The notes under the pieces are model-generated. The model saw only the letters and a list, made by a program, of their open reading frames with translations, made no database searches and was not told the DNA's origin. A program made the translations under genes and the position numbers. 64,000 nucleotides of DNA from Odontocerum albicorne (lineage: Eukaryota > Arthropoda > Insecta > Trichoptera > Odontoceridae), in contig OX463852.1 of NCBI GenBank assembly GCA_949825065.1, positions 15,166,127 to 15,230,126 on the forward strand. The letters are read 5' to 3'. This document shows, piece by piece, positions 19,991-30,900 of this stretch. Numbering within the stretch: position 1 is the stretch's first letter; each line of letters begins with the position of its first letter.

Positions 19991-20580
19991 CCATACCTTA
20001 TTATATCTTGTTAGCATGTTTTTATAACGGTTTATTGCAGGATGCAAAAACAAGGTGTTGAACAATAAAGCACCTTGCTTGTTAGAATAAATCATGCACA
20101 GTGACAAAGAGACTTACACTATTAGAAGCGGAATTAGCTGTACATTTTCCTCGGTGTTAGGTCGAGTGCGGTATAGTAATTCTCAACGAAGTAGGTTGCA
20201 GGCACTCTGGTAGTATCTACAAATAAGGTTGAGTTTCCTTGTATACACGTGGCGCTAGGCGAGATATATGATGCCATTATATTCGGTTTTAAACCCCATT
20301 TGCGAGGCAAAGGGGATGCGGACGACCACCCCGCGCTCTTCGGTCGCCACTCCAGACTTACTTTATAGAGACTTCGGTCACTGTTTAATATCGACGTATT
20401 TTGTTATCTTCTTTGTCTATTGATCGAAAATTTAAAATGAATCTACTTTTCTAGCAAAGATAAAACGTTTTCTACGCCATATTTTATTCAAGAGACGGTG
20501 AATTACATATTAAAAAATAAAAGAATTAATTTGTAAAATTGTAATGTATTTCATCCAATATTGGAAACAAATTGTAAATT
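19991..20580. other. unassigned, with a GC-richer stretch
   Basis: Positions 20150-20395 are GC-richer (TACACGTGGCGCTAGGCGAG, GCGGACGACCACCCCGCGC). I see no frame or second copy. This could hold degraded coding sequence. Confidence 0.35.
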
Positions 20581-20584
20581 TTTC

Positions 20585-20830
20585 TTTGGAATGAAATGAT
20601 CGCACTTTGGCAATAAACCCACCAAATTGTACTTTGTACAATACAGTATTTCAATAAAATTTCGAGCCTCAGATAAATTTTATTTTAATTTGTCAAATAT
20701 AATTTAAAAAAAAACACTATTATATTCTTAAGAATTAGTCAAATTGGTTTGAGGCCTGTCATTCAGCCCGCGGGCTGCGAGTTCGATTAACACGAATTTT
20801 TTAAAAAGTCATCAAGCGTATTTATTATTT
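20585..20830 (+). repeat. SINE-A fragments: a 3' end and a separate head
   Basis: 20595-20660 has ATCGCACTTTGGCAATAAAC and CACCAAATTGTACTTTG (3' end). 20736-20810 has CAAATTGGTTTGAGGCCTG and CTGCGAGTTCGATTAACACG (tRNA-like head). They are not one continuous copy. Confidence 0.55.
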
Positions 20831-21550
20831 CAAACAAAATAAACCGTATTCAAGTGGAAATTGAGATCGAGTAAATGGGTTTCACAGAATTATTTACTAC
20901 CTTAAACATTCAAATGTTTTAATTTGCTTCAGTATTTAACTGAAACATACATTGAATAATCGAACGTTTTACATAATTTACGAGTAAAACGGAGTAGCTA
21001 AAATTTAACAGAAATAAATCACTGCGTTTAATCAAATTTGAATTTTGTGACGTTAAAACGCTTCCCGTGTTCGGTTCAAATTAAAATACATCGCATTAAT
21101 TTATTTCTATTTTAGCTATGAAGAACTTTTTTCGAAATTGTTGAAATAATTTATTTATAAATATATTACTATTTTAAGCAAAATTGGCTGTTTATAATGG
21201 ACTCCTGGTCTCAAATAAAACTTTGTTAATAGTGGGATGAAATTTAAACATGTCTGTTTTTTTTTAATAAAAATACATTCAAAAGTGCTTTGAATAAAAT
21301 GTGAGTGGTTTGCCATAAGTCATGAAATGAAAAAAGGGAGTGAAATAAGGGGCAATTTTGAGATACAATTTTCGAAAACCGATTTTTATGTCAAAGTTGT
21401 TTGGTCAACATGATTTAATGGGAACGAAACGAATAAAACTAAGCACATGTATTATTTATATATTTTTTACTCCATTTAATCAAAGACATCAACATTATAT
21501 CAATTACTCACATGAACATATTTCATAATAAACCTCATAAAAACAATAGA
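20831..21550. other. AT-rich DNA, nothing recognised
   Basis: No frame or repeat of note. Confidence 0.5.
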
Positions 21551-21551
21551 T

Positions 21552-21605
21552 TATCATCACCATTACGCCATGAATATAATGTGGTAGACAGAGAAAACAT
21601 ACACA
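21552..21605 (-). repeat. RTE-like LINE tail, minus strand
   Basis: ATCATCACCATTACGCCATG then GGTAGACAGAGAAAA is a diverged reverse complement of the shared LINE tail. Confidence 0.45.
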
Positions 21606-21759
21606 TATTGTGCTATTGCCATATACTCGTACCCTGTCATGCACATTCTTCTTCTTTCAGTATTGGATTAATTTGGTCGTGATCAGCGAGCAAACTTTTG
21701 GTTAGACAATCTTTCTCAATAATTTTTTTTCCTATGGTTGGTTCTTTATTTAAATAAAT

Positions 21760-22440
21760 ATTTTTTTACAGCACTACGTGTTTTTCCTAGTTTTTTTGCA
21801 AGGTTCAATTTCTAATTGAATTAATTATGACAATCTATAGTTCAATATCTATATTGATCAATTATCAACCTGTAAGCTAATATTTAGCACTGCATTTTGT
21901 TTTCATGAAGTACTTTTTGTATGGTTCAATCTCCATGCCAAACGATTACTTACCCGTAAGCTAACATTTTGTATTACATATTATTTTTATGAAGTATTTT
22001 TTGTATGGTTCAATCTCTTTTTTAAATAATTACTACCTGTACTCTAAAATATAACAGTTTTATTTTTATTTAGTATTTTTTACAAGGTTTAATCTCTATA
22101 TTAATCGATTTCTTACTAGTAAGCTATCATTAAGTATTGCGTGTTGTTTTCGTGAAGTACTTTTTGTAAAGTTCAATATCTTTTTCGATCGATTACCTAC
22201 CCATAAGCTAAAATTTAATACTATACATTATTTTCATCAAGTATTTTTCGTATGACTCATTCTTCATTTCGATTGATTACGTTCCAGTAAGCTAATATTT
22301 ATTATTGCATATTTTTTAAGTATTATTTTGTGTTGTTTAATCTTTATTTTAGCCATATGCTAACATGTTATATATTTTAAATGAAGTATTTTTGTATGGT
22401 TTAATATCTATTGATGTCAATCAATAACATACAAGTGATC
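21760..22440. repeat. degenerate satellite of about 83-bp units, about 8 copies
   Basis: The landmark GAAGTACTTTTTGTATGGTTC (with variants) appears near 21908, 21991, 22071, 22154, 22238, 22317 and 22383, with a shorter first unit near 21780. Each is followed by a CGATTAC-type block, then GTAAGCTAACATTTAGTATTG. Divergence between units is high, so this is an old array. Confidence 0.8.
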
Positions 22441-22799
22441 AAAACTTTTGTTTTCTTATCCAATATTTTGTTTTGTGTTGTTCAATTACACTCTATTAAA
22501 TCGAGAGTATTTTCATAAAATCTTCATGTTTTTAAGATAAGCTAGGTTTTTTTTATTTTTAACTTAATGTTGAGAGTATAATACAAGATATAAATACATC
22601 AAATTGATGAAAATTTGCTTTCATAGTTGTAAAAATAAGATAAATCATTAGTAATTATACATGTTCTGTAACTATAATATTCGTGCTTCCGAAATATCAA
22701 GCCTCCTTTAATGAATTATTCAACTAAGCACACATTTACAACAAACCATTTAATTGAACTACAAAAATGATATCAGCGTTGCTTCGAGTTTGAATGTGA
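22441..22799. other. AT-rich DNA, nothing recognised
   Basis: No recognisable feature. Confidence 0.5.
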
Positions 22800-22975
22800 A
22801 TGAATATAATTAAATTTTAAGCCGGAAGTAATATGAAGCCTTTATCAGCGTGAATACGGAAAGGGGCTCCGTGACATAAGTATCGAAATTACCACGATTC
22901 ATTCGTGATTGTGGAGCGCTACGTGATCGCTCCTCGGTAGCAACTTATTATTGTACCTTTAAACTTATATCAGAC
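22800..22975. repeat. repeat family Y, copy 1
   Basis: CACGATTCATTCGTGATTG, GCTACGTGATCGCTCC and GTAGCAACTTATTA are shared in order with 25008-25112. Non-coding, GC-richer than its surroundings. Confidence 0.65.
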
Positions 22976-23129
22976 GTTCGTGTTATTTAAGTTTATATTC
23001 TAATAAGAGTTAAACTGTTTCAAAAGTATTTTAATTTTTTTTTGTAAATATTATCACTACCCATATAAATGTTAGAAAATAATCGAGTTTCAAGCACTCT
23101 TCCATTTTTTCTTACCAAAGTGGTCGTAC

Positions 23130-23402
23130 CTATGATGAATGATGATCATCTAGGTCATAACTATAGATCATCTTAGTTATAGCTTAATATTATCTTGGTT
23201 TTAACTCAATATTACCTTGGTTATATTTAATGATCATCTTAGCAATAACTTATGACCATCTTAGTTATAACTCAAGACCATCTTGGTTATAGCTTAAGAT
23301 CGTCATGGTTATAGCTTAATACTATATTTGTCGTAACTCAAGATTATCTTGGTTATAACTCAAGATCATCTCAGTTGAATTTATGATTATCTTGGTTAAA
23401 AC
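23130..23402. repeat. 22-bp minisatellite, about 12 degenerate units
   Basis: Units of the type GATCATCTTGGTTATAACTCAA recur from GATCATCTAGGTCATAACTA to GATTATCTTGGTTAAAACTG, with 22-23 base spacing. Confidence 0.85.
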
Positions 23403-23969
23403 TGTGTAATATACTCGTACTTAAATTGGTAACCAGCAAAATATCAAAGTAAACTTTCTGTACTGACGCCACACCGAAATGAGAAAAGGTTAACCCCGAC
23501 ACAGATGGAAGATTCTTTGTCAAAGAACAGAAGTTTTTGGCTTGTAAATAAGATTATCGATTTAGATTGCTTACTATTTTGCATATTTAAGCAATCTTAG
23601 AGAATATTTATACATATACAATTTTTAAATAAACAAAAACCATCCATAAATGTTACGAAATAAATAAAACTATAGTAATTTATTTATATTTAAATTCGTT
23701 GAAATATTTTTACCGAAAAATCAACACACTGAAGTATAAAATTTTTTTTTTTTTTCGAATGTTTTATTTTACATTTCAAGTGGTACGCAACACAAAGAAA
23801 TTCACCACGGTTGGTTTTATGAGCTTTTTTCCTTTCGCAATTTTTCCTTTCGCAAATTACTCAACCTTATATTTGCAACATGCACTCATAGATAGCGTGT
23901 AATCGTAAGTACTGTCGTTTTTTTTTGTTTTAATATTATGAGATTTCGAAGTATAAAGTATTAACTTCT
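23403..23969. other. unassigned DNA
   Basis: The 67-codon frame at 23699-23902 has no recognisable domain; T-runs are common. Confidence 0.45.
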
Positions 23970-24341
23970 CACGGTGTGTAACTATAGAAGCCTTGAAACA
24001 AGAAGGCAAGAATCCATTGCGATATTCCTAATAAAGGTTTTCCAAGGTTCCTTTAACTGTCCCGCGATTCTAGAAGCACTAAGTTTATATGTACCCAATA
24101 AATATATCCGTGCAAGGAATCACCCTCTGTTCTACATACCAACTTACAGGACGAATATCATGGCTAAACACTCAGTCACGCGTGGTATAGAGATATTGAA
24201 CCAACTGAATGACACGGTTGATATATTCTCGGTACCGTCTAGCAGTATGAGAAGAATCCTGGCTGATATTATTCCTAACGAATAAGCTAACGCTAGAAGC
24301 AAACCCTCTTTGTGTAACAGGAGAAATCCGTGCAAAGTGGG

Positions 24342-24377
<36 letters not shown>
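23970..24377 (+). mobile_element. 5'-truncated LINE with poly(A) tail (Jockey/CR1-like)
   Basis: The frame 23974-24285 (103 codons) reads SLETRRQESIAIFLIKVFQG, then NHPLFYIPTYRTNIMAKHSV, RGIEILNQLND and a C-terminal ILADIIPNE. This is the '.SLE.RR......l.fl.ki..g...cp.ll..l...vP....R......f..p..RTn....SP..R....N' C-terminus of Jockey/CR1-type reverse transcriptases. After the stop come about 60 bases of 3' UTR, then 33 uninterrupted A residues at 24345-24377, a retained poly(A) tail. The long pure A-run and intact frame suggest a fairly recent insertion. Frames that run through the A-run are artefacts. Confidence 0.75.
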
Positions 24378-24379
<2 letters not shown>

Positions 24380-24984
24380 TAAAATGTAAGACCCATATCC
24401 ACATACGCTGCTCCCATTTGGGATACAGCAGCGCTAACACATTTTCGAAAAATAACAATTGTGCAAAACAAACTATTTATGTCGTACGGTGGTCAGAGCT
24501 CCTAGGCTTGTATGCAATATATAATACTACACTGCAATAGTATAATGTACAACGACAATAGATTGCTGTTAGTCAGATATGTTATTGCTGTTCTGGCTAA
24601 ACTCTTTTACACTTTCCTTTCAAGTAACTCAAACCCTCGCCCAAAATGACACATTTCAGCCCATGATCCATAAAAAACCTGATCAAATCCCTCGAGCCTT
24701 CTTACCTCTCCTTTCTACCTCCCTACCTGTTTAATAAGACTCTCCTTCAACCTCAGCACAAAAAAGCTCTGTCGGCTATGTATTTTTTTAAGGTAAGGAA
24801 AACATCATCCATATTAATCAGTCAGTCACCTATCCGAAAAGGAGTCGGCAGCCCACGGGACTGAAAACTACATCATCCGAACAGTTATAATAAATATTTT
24901 CCTCACAAACATGGGTAGATGTTAATTAATAAAATATGTTTTTAACTCAGAACCAAAAAAGTCAGTACTCAATTTTTTTAATTG
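24378..24984. other. unassigned, with a pyrimidine-rich stretch
   Basis: 24600-24780 is C/T-rich (CCTTCTTACCTCTCC, CTACCTCCCTACCTG). No frame or copy elsewhere. Confidence 0.4.
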
Positions 24985-25115
24985 TAAATAAAATACAGCT
25001 TTATTCAAAGCCGACAAGGGAAGCTTATCCGCGACGAGCATTACGAGTGACACGATCCACCCGTGATTGCAATGTGCTACGTGATCGCTTGGCTGTAGCA
25101 ACTTATTAAATATCC
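24985..25115. repeat. repeat family Y, copy 2
   Basis: ACACGATCCACCCGTGATTG, GCTACGTGATCGCTTGG and GTAGCAACTTATTA match copy 1 at 22800. A short tandem of TAGCAACTTAATAAATATCC follows. Confidence 0.65.
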
Positions 25116-25929
25116 ATGTTATAAATACCTAAAGTAGCAACTTAATAAATATCCATGTTGTAAGACTCGATTCATCTGATTTAATCATATTTCAAAAAAT
25201 ACTGTGAAACGAGTAAAGACTCAGTGATCATTCAGTGTTTTTGTCCCTCTCACCCAATTTCAATAATTTATTTTTGTAGATTTTATATTAATTCATCCTT
25301 CAAGTTAAATCAGTAAAGAGAGTGATGAATTGAGTATATTTTTATTCTTTTTTGACATCTGTATTGTTTTTTGTATCCTCTTTGACCTCTCGCTTTTTTT
25401 CATTTTTACGTTCTACATAGTTTATTCGTTTATTATTACTTTTATGTTCATGCAATATATGATGCTAGATTGCATATAAATAAAAATGTTGACAGCTTCA
25501 TGATTACATAAAAAATGTACGATACTATTTTGGGTCTATAGATAAAATAAATTAATATTAACGTGCGTTCTACGAAATTTATGTCATATTTGGAAAATTG
25601 CGTACATTTTTTTTGTATCGATATAGCGACTGTATGTTGATCTACACAAATGTTGATTTGAAGCGCATTGATCAATTTTCACAGCATTTGATAAATTATC
25701 AAAGAAATATACTCGTAGATTCAAACTTCCTAAAATGTAAAATGTTGTTTTCCATTTATCAGGAATTAACGAAAATGTTCTCAGATTTTATACGAGGGTT
25801 ATACTGATTTGTCAGAATCTGGAATACGTAAATAATAAATATGTACTTAAAAATGTTTTCGGACACATATGTGCATATCATAGAAAGTTGTTTTGGCTAA
25901 TTTCATGCATTATTTCCTCATATAGTTTC
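25116..25929. other. AT-rich DNA, nothing recognised
   Basis: Two antiparallel frames at 25448-25807 overlap and are chance. Confidence 0.5.
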
Positions 25930-26130
25930 AAGATTCACCGGCACTCTCTGATGGCTCAGTCAATGTAAAGCGTATTCATTCTGAATTCTTCCAGTAAACA
26001 TATAAAATGGGCATTCCTTGGCTATATGTTCCTTGGCCTGCACCTGACTACATCCGCATAGCGGTGACTCCTTAAGTCCCCAATTATTCATCGAGTAGTC
26101 ACAGAAACTGTGGTATAAGCTGACTCAGTT
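25930..26130 (-). pseudogene. LINE C-terminal zinc-knuckle region, minus strand
   Basis: The minus strand from about 26085 reads NWGLKESPLCGCSQVQAKEH, then IAKECPFYMFTGR. This is the 'WGL..SP.C.CG..QT..HI..ECP' C-terminal motif of R1/LOA/Jockey-type LINEs, here with the second glycine replaced by serine. The frame runs on to an in-frame stop at NEYALH*. A diverged relative is at 30570-30900. Confidence 0.65.
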
Positions 26131-26365
26131 TAAGCTACTTCAGATTTTCCTCGACAGTTGGGTTCTCCACCGAGTCTTTATTTTTGACTTCAGCTTGTTA
26201 CCATTGTTCTTTTTATCTCTCCTCAGTGTCATATTTCTTGTAAAACAGGTTTGTTCCTCACGCCCAGAAAGGTTTTCGGAAGGAAACGCGAGTAGTTGGT
26301 GGATTAGTGACGTAATGTGTGTAATAGAATGTTTGCATTTTTTTTCTCTTCCTAGAATGTCAGTC

Positions 26366-26415
26366 AATACTATACATAGCTATGTATAGTATCATACATA
26401 GCTATGTATAGTATT
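26366..26415. repeat. nested perfect palindromes
   Basis: ATACTATACATAGCTATG continuing to TATAGTAT is a 26-base perfect palindrome, followed at once by CATACATAGCTATGTATAG. The whole 50-base segment can form one or two hairpins. Confidence 0.85.
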
Positions 26416-27120
26416 GTCTGATATTTGGGGGTTAAGTATGGGATAGTACAAGAAGTCAATGTAGCAGTGTTGCTTTCAACGTACCACTGACCCTGCAAAT
26501 TGAAATATTTTTGTGTACATCCACTTTTTTTATATGTGTACCATTTTAAAACCATAATGGACTTTTCTATTACTCGAAAATTTCATATATCAGCAGACTA
26601 TTTTCATTTAAGTTTTATATGTCACATTCAATACCGAAATTAGAAACCTTTCTATTTCATTCAATCACCTTTTGACTTTACCTAAAATACTGTAATATTA
26701 TGGACGTAATTTCGCGGCGAAGATGTTGGTATTTGTAAATGTATCAGTATTGGCTTTAATTCAGTATAATATAAATGAAACTCTGGTGATTTGTCAATCG
26801 GAGTTTTTGCTCATTGCTGATTCATGAGGTTGTGATGTATGGAAATCAATTTTGTTTGCAGTAGCGTTGAGACACCTTCGTTACTCTTCCAATTTAATTT
26901 CTCACATCCATTTACATTAATTGAAGATTAATGTACATTCATAATAATAAAACATAATTCATTTGCAAACGCGTTTTCAGATTAAACTGAATAAAATATA
27001 TAAGTTATTATAACTTGTTTAATAAATAATAAACATTTTAGTTATTAAGAATAAATATTATTTACACAAGGAGTAAATAGATAACGCACTCAAAAAAGTT
27101 AACAACTTATTGAGTAATAG
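26416..27120. other. AT-rich DNA, nothing recognised
   Basis: No feature supported. Confidence 0.5.
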
Positions 27121-27124
27121 TTTT

Positions 27125-27860
27125 TTTTATCATTTATGGACGTTCACCAGAATATATTTTTTTCTTCGCCTTGGAAGACAAAAAAAATCTTTATCATCAC
27201 TGGTTGTGTAACTCCGAGTCGGACTTGTTCTAAGAAAATTTTTCTTTCCTTTCTATTCTGTGCTAAGATTCTCCATTCTTCTGGGTGTTCCGGATATGTT
27301 TGCATCTTCAGTTACTCCGTTTATCCATCAAAGTTTTGCCCACCATTATACACCCATATCTACACCATTCAGATCAACTGTTCAAAGTACTCCATGGTTG
27401 TTGACCATTATCCACACTACTTATTACTTACCTCGCCCACTGAAGTCTTTCAAGCTTAGCAAATGAAGATATTTTATGGTCATGGTTATTTTCAATAATT
27501 CGTGGTTGCATTGGATACGCTACGATTCGTTTTCTTGCACTGATCCATATTCTTGCACTGATTCATAGATCTTCCTCAGAATTCTTTTTTAAAAGATGTC
27601 CAGGGATCTCTTTTCGGTCCTTGGAAGTGTCTAACACATAGGTGATATCGGGTCTAATTAATGTCTTATATATCAAAATCTTAGTGCCACTTGAGAGCAG
27701 TCGTGACTATGGCTGTGTTTGTTTGCCAAAGTAGCATTTATTAACTACTATTATTCTTCGCTTTATTTCCTCTTTGTTGCCGTTTGTCTTATTTACTAAG
27801 GATCCGAGATAAACTCTTTAATTTCCTAGAAGGGATTGTATTTAGTTTGTAGGTCAGCAG
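27125..27860 (-). pseudogene. RTE-like LINE reverse transcriptase 3' half, minus strand
   Basis: Reading the minus strand from 27814: VYLGSLVNKTNGNKEEIKRR, IIVVNKCYFG, a stop, SRLLSSGTKILIYKTLIRPD and ITYVL. This is the 'YLG..V...NGN.EEI..RI..AN.CYFG...L...LLS..TK..IYKTLIRP.L.Y' region of RTE-like reverse transcriptases. Further on, KLERLQWAR stands for 'RLqWaGHv' and WINGVTEDANISG for the terminal 'W..GV.EDA'. At least two stops and several frameshifts break it. The plus-strand frames at 27136 and 27260 are shadows. It is longer than most LINE copies here, so a useful reference for this family. Confidence 0.75.
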
Positions 27861-28140
27861 TGTTGCTCTAAGGGTTGATTAGTATTCGTAATGTTGATAT
27901 TAGGGTCAATGTGTATTGTTACATATTTAAAAAATCACAGTTATTTAAAAAAACATACTTGTTTTCAGTAGAATTCGTAACTATCACAAATCGGAAGATC
28001 AACCAAAGTTTCTTCGTAGCTCATCTTCCTCTGGTAAGTTTTCTGTGATTTTCTTCACAGAAAGTTTTCTGTAAGTTCCTAATCTAATGACAGCAGCCAC
28101 AACCTTCCTAAAGTATTCTTCACTCAACGGGGTTTTTTGG
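27861..28140. other. unassigned DNA
   Basis: Short local repeat of AAGTTTTCTGTGATTTTC / GAAAGTTTTCTGTAAG at 28036-28076; otherwise nothing recognised. Confidence 0.4.
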
Positions 28141-28225
28141 TTGAGTGAGTTCGATTGCCAAGTAAGAGCGCCCGTAAAGAGCGTCTGCTCTCTAAACAGC
28201 GCTTTATAAACTATTATTTTACTTT
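28141..28225 (+). repeat. SINE-C 3' part
   Basis: AGAGCGCCCGTAAAGAGCG, CTGCTCTCTAAACAGCGC and TTTATAAACTATTATTTTAC match the 3' part of SINE-C at 47795-48020. The PLE palindrome at 28226 is inserted into its AT-rich end. Confidence 0.65.
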
Positions 28226-28475
28226 GTTATTTGTTTTATTAAACACTGTTTATTCCACTTTATGTAACTGTATAACCCTACTGGTTTCAAGGTTTTTACC
28301 TCATCATCAGGAGAGCACATACAATACTCTTGTTTGTGCTCCCCTGATGATGAGGGGAAAACTTCGAAACCGGCAGGGTGATACTGTTACAAAAAGTGGA
28401 ATAAACAGTATTTGATAAAACAAATTACAATGTCTTTAAACCTCCACAATTTTAATGACATAACTATAAATAATA
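28226..28475. mobile_element. Penelope-like palindrome with exact 14-bp TSD
   Basis: TATTATTTTACTTT occurs at 28212-28225 and 28476-28489, flanking the insertion. The left arm (minus-oriented) starts truncated at TTGTTTTATTAAACACTG and runs to CATCATCAGGAGAGCACA. The right arm (plus-oriented) runs from CTTGTTTGTGCTCCCCTGATG to the full terminus CATAACTATAAATAA. So the insertion consists of an incomplete inverted copy joined to a complete 3' end. The CTGATGATGAGG ... GAAAC blocks are present in the plus arm. No coding sequence remains. The 86-codon frame across it is an artefact. Confidence 0.9.
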
Positions 28476-28577
28476 TATTATTTTACTTTTATTATTAATT
28501 ATAAATAAGTTGATGGTAATATTTTACATAATAAATCTATTTTGAAACAATGATATAATATTAAACTATTTAGGAAT

Positions 28578-28882
28578 ATTTTCGCGACACATGTTTCGGA
28601 ATGATCCAAGTTTTGTACGAAACCAATGCTTAGGTCAAACTGTTGTCATATTTTATTGGAATTGTGTGTTATTGATCCAAAGGAAAAGTAAATAAGAGGG
28701 GGGATAGCTTTTGCATTGTTTATTTCCATAACTCTTTGTTCTAATTCCTTTGGGTCAATAAGCCACACACACTTCCAATGAAACATGATACCAGTTTGAC
28801 CTAATCATTGCTGTAGTAACAAACTGGGATCATTTCGGTTATAGGGAGCCTCAAGATAGGAGGTAAAAACACGTTTTGCGGG
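28578..28882. mobile_element. foldback element, family Z
   Basis: Long imperfect inverted repeat. The left arm has GCGACACATGTTTCGGAATG, GCTTAGGTCAAACTG, TTATTGGAATTGTGTG and GATCCAAAGGAA. The right arm has ATTCCTTTGGGTCAATAAGC, CACACACTTCCAATG, CAGTTTGACCTAATC, GATCATTTCGG and GATAGGAGGTAAAAACACG. The loop is about 45 bases. A single-arm relative lies at 60055-60225. No terminal duplication established. Confidence 0.7.
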
Positions 28883-29744
28883 AATTAATGTAATTAGTGG
28901 AATAATTTCAGCGTGCTATTTTTATGTCCTTTCTTAACTGAACTGTTAAGAGCATCACAACTCGCACACGGAGTAGCCTTGTTAAATTAATTTTCCAATA
29001 TCGATTTCTTCCATATCTAGGTGGAATTATTGAGGATGGAACATCTGAATAAAGTAAATTGAGCCACTTTGTTCCTGTTGTCGTTAAATTATATATACAC
29101 TTTTTTTTTGTTATTTGATGTAATTGGGTTTTACATATATCAAATGCAAAATAAAATAAAGAACAAAGTAATTTATTTTGAATAAATTCCACTAAATTAT
29201 AGCCAAAAACGCTGACAAATTCAAACTAATAATAAGAATTAAGATGGTTTATAATTTTGTAACATATCTCACTGTACCACCATGCTTACCCAGAAGAACA
29301 AAGCATTATTTCTTAAAATATTCCCATAAATTTTTCACGGTGCAGAATGATATTTTGATAGTGACTGTCTATCTGCGTGAGGCTTATTACAAAAGGCGGG
29401 AAAATTGGGTTTGCCTGTAACGCCCACGTCACATTATCATGGCAGCGGTAAATGCCTTATTAAAGAGCTTTTTCTATAAAAGAAAAAAGTGCTTAATTCA
29501 TTCGCTGTATTATTATGATGAGGCGAAAAATTCGACGATAAAATATAAAAGATGAACTTTACATGACAACGTACAAAGTTTGTTGTACAATAAGCAATAG
29601 GTAATTATTTCTACAAAATAAAAAAAATGGTGTTTCCATGTTTGTAAATTTTGTGGAAAAAACAAAAGCCACTACAGATAACCAAAAATATGTAAAAGAG
29701 GGCTCGCCTTACCAACCACAAATATGTAAAATAAGACAGGAATC
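28883..29744. other. unassigned DNA
   Basis: A GC-richer patch at 29370-29455 (GGCGGGAAAATTGGG, GTAACGCCCACGTC). The minus-strand frame 28908-29192 has no recognisable domain. Confidence 0.45.
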
Positions 29745-29845
29745 CTTTCTAAAAGAATCTGGGTTCCCAGAGAAATCGAAACCGCAATCCCTGGGTCGAC
29801 AGGCGTTATACTAACTGGGGCATGGAGGTCGATTTTTCCAAAAAA
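29745..29845 (-). repeat. SINE-A head, minus strand
   Basis: CAGAGAAATCGAAACCGCAA, GGGTCGACAGGCGTTATAC and AACTGGGGCATGGAGG match the reverse of the tRNA-like head. The body is absent. Confidence 0.6.
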
Positions 29846-30419
29846 AAAATATTTTTTGTCAGTCTAGATAGTTATTATGTTAAGATTTTTATAAATTTTG
29901 TACATATTTTTTTAAATATATTTACGAGTATAATTAAATTTTATTATTCTCTCACTCTGTACGATTATACGTACACGTAAATCAAAATGCTGTATATTTT
30001 TTTGGGAATTGGTAGAGAAGATAGATTTCGATGTCTTTCTATTCAAACACAGCATCTTTGCAATGTTCCATCCATATATTTAATAAAACATCCACTGTAT
30101 AGAAATAATGTTGACTTCATAGAAATAATGTTGACTTCATGGGATGCAAAGTGATATTCAGCAATTAATTATTTTAAATCATTGGGGTAAAGTTTTGTAT
30201 CGTAGTAGTTTGTTTAGTATGCGAGAGCAGTTCAACTTACTTAAATTCTTAGGAAACTTTCTTTGGGTTTGATTATCTCTTTCAAATAACAAATCAAATC
30301 TGTTTTTGTATTTTACAAGTAAAAATTAACTCTGAGAGAATATTAAAATAATCCATCACTTATGTTTTGGATATATTTTCTTTTAATCTAATATTGATCA
30401 GGATACATCAGATACGTCA
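29846..30419. other. AT-rich DNA, nothing recognised
   Basis: A 21-base duplication (TAGAAATAATGTTGACTTCA) at about 30098-30140 is the only structure seen. Confidence 0.5.
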
Positions 30420-30900
30420 ACTGTATCACCCTGCCGCACTCCATTTTGCACATCAATGGGTTTCGCAAGATCATGTACTCGCGGATGGAATAAAGTTTTC
30501 TTCCATACGTCTGTTCAGACGTGCTTTAATTTATTGTCCGCTGCTTGGTTCTTTTTCTTCTTTTCTATGGTGTTAGGGCTAAAGTGGCGCAGATTAACTC
30601 TTTTCCCAGGTCAATGCATTTGGATCAGCTTAAAGCACTTCAGACATACCTAATTAAAGGTATAAATAGAACATGCCTCTGTTATTAACCCGGTTGTCTG
30701 CATTTGTCCAAACACTTAAAGGGGTGACTCTTTTAGACCCCTATATGAGTTTTGTATGCACAACGAGACTGACAGGGTCATACTTGGTTGATATTCTTTC
30801 ATAGCTTTCCAGGTAGTCAAAATCTAGGCTGCTCCATTGCTAGATCTGAAATCAGGCGTTTATTCTCACATCCATCTACTTGGTTGGGCTAGACTAAAAA
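30420..30900 (-). pseudogene. decayed LINE C-terminal region, minus strand
   Basis: The minus strand contains IGV, a stop, KSHPFKCLDKCRQPG, stops, QRHVLFIPLIRYV and SKCIDLGKELICATLALTP. The spacing of W/I-G-V, C, C and H residues parallels the zinc-knuckle tail at 25930, and the plus-strand motif AGCTTAAAGCACTTCAG matches AGCTACTTCAG there. Many stops. Plus-strand frames at 30367 and 30456 are shadows. Confidence 0.4.

Noticed and set aside
24310..24540. Frame encoding a poly-lysine run.
   Set aside because: It is a LINE poly(A) tail read through.
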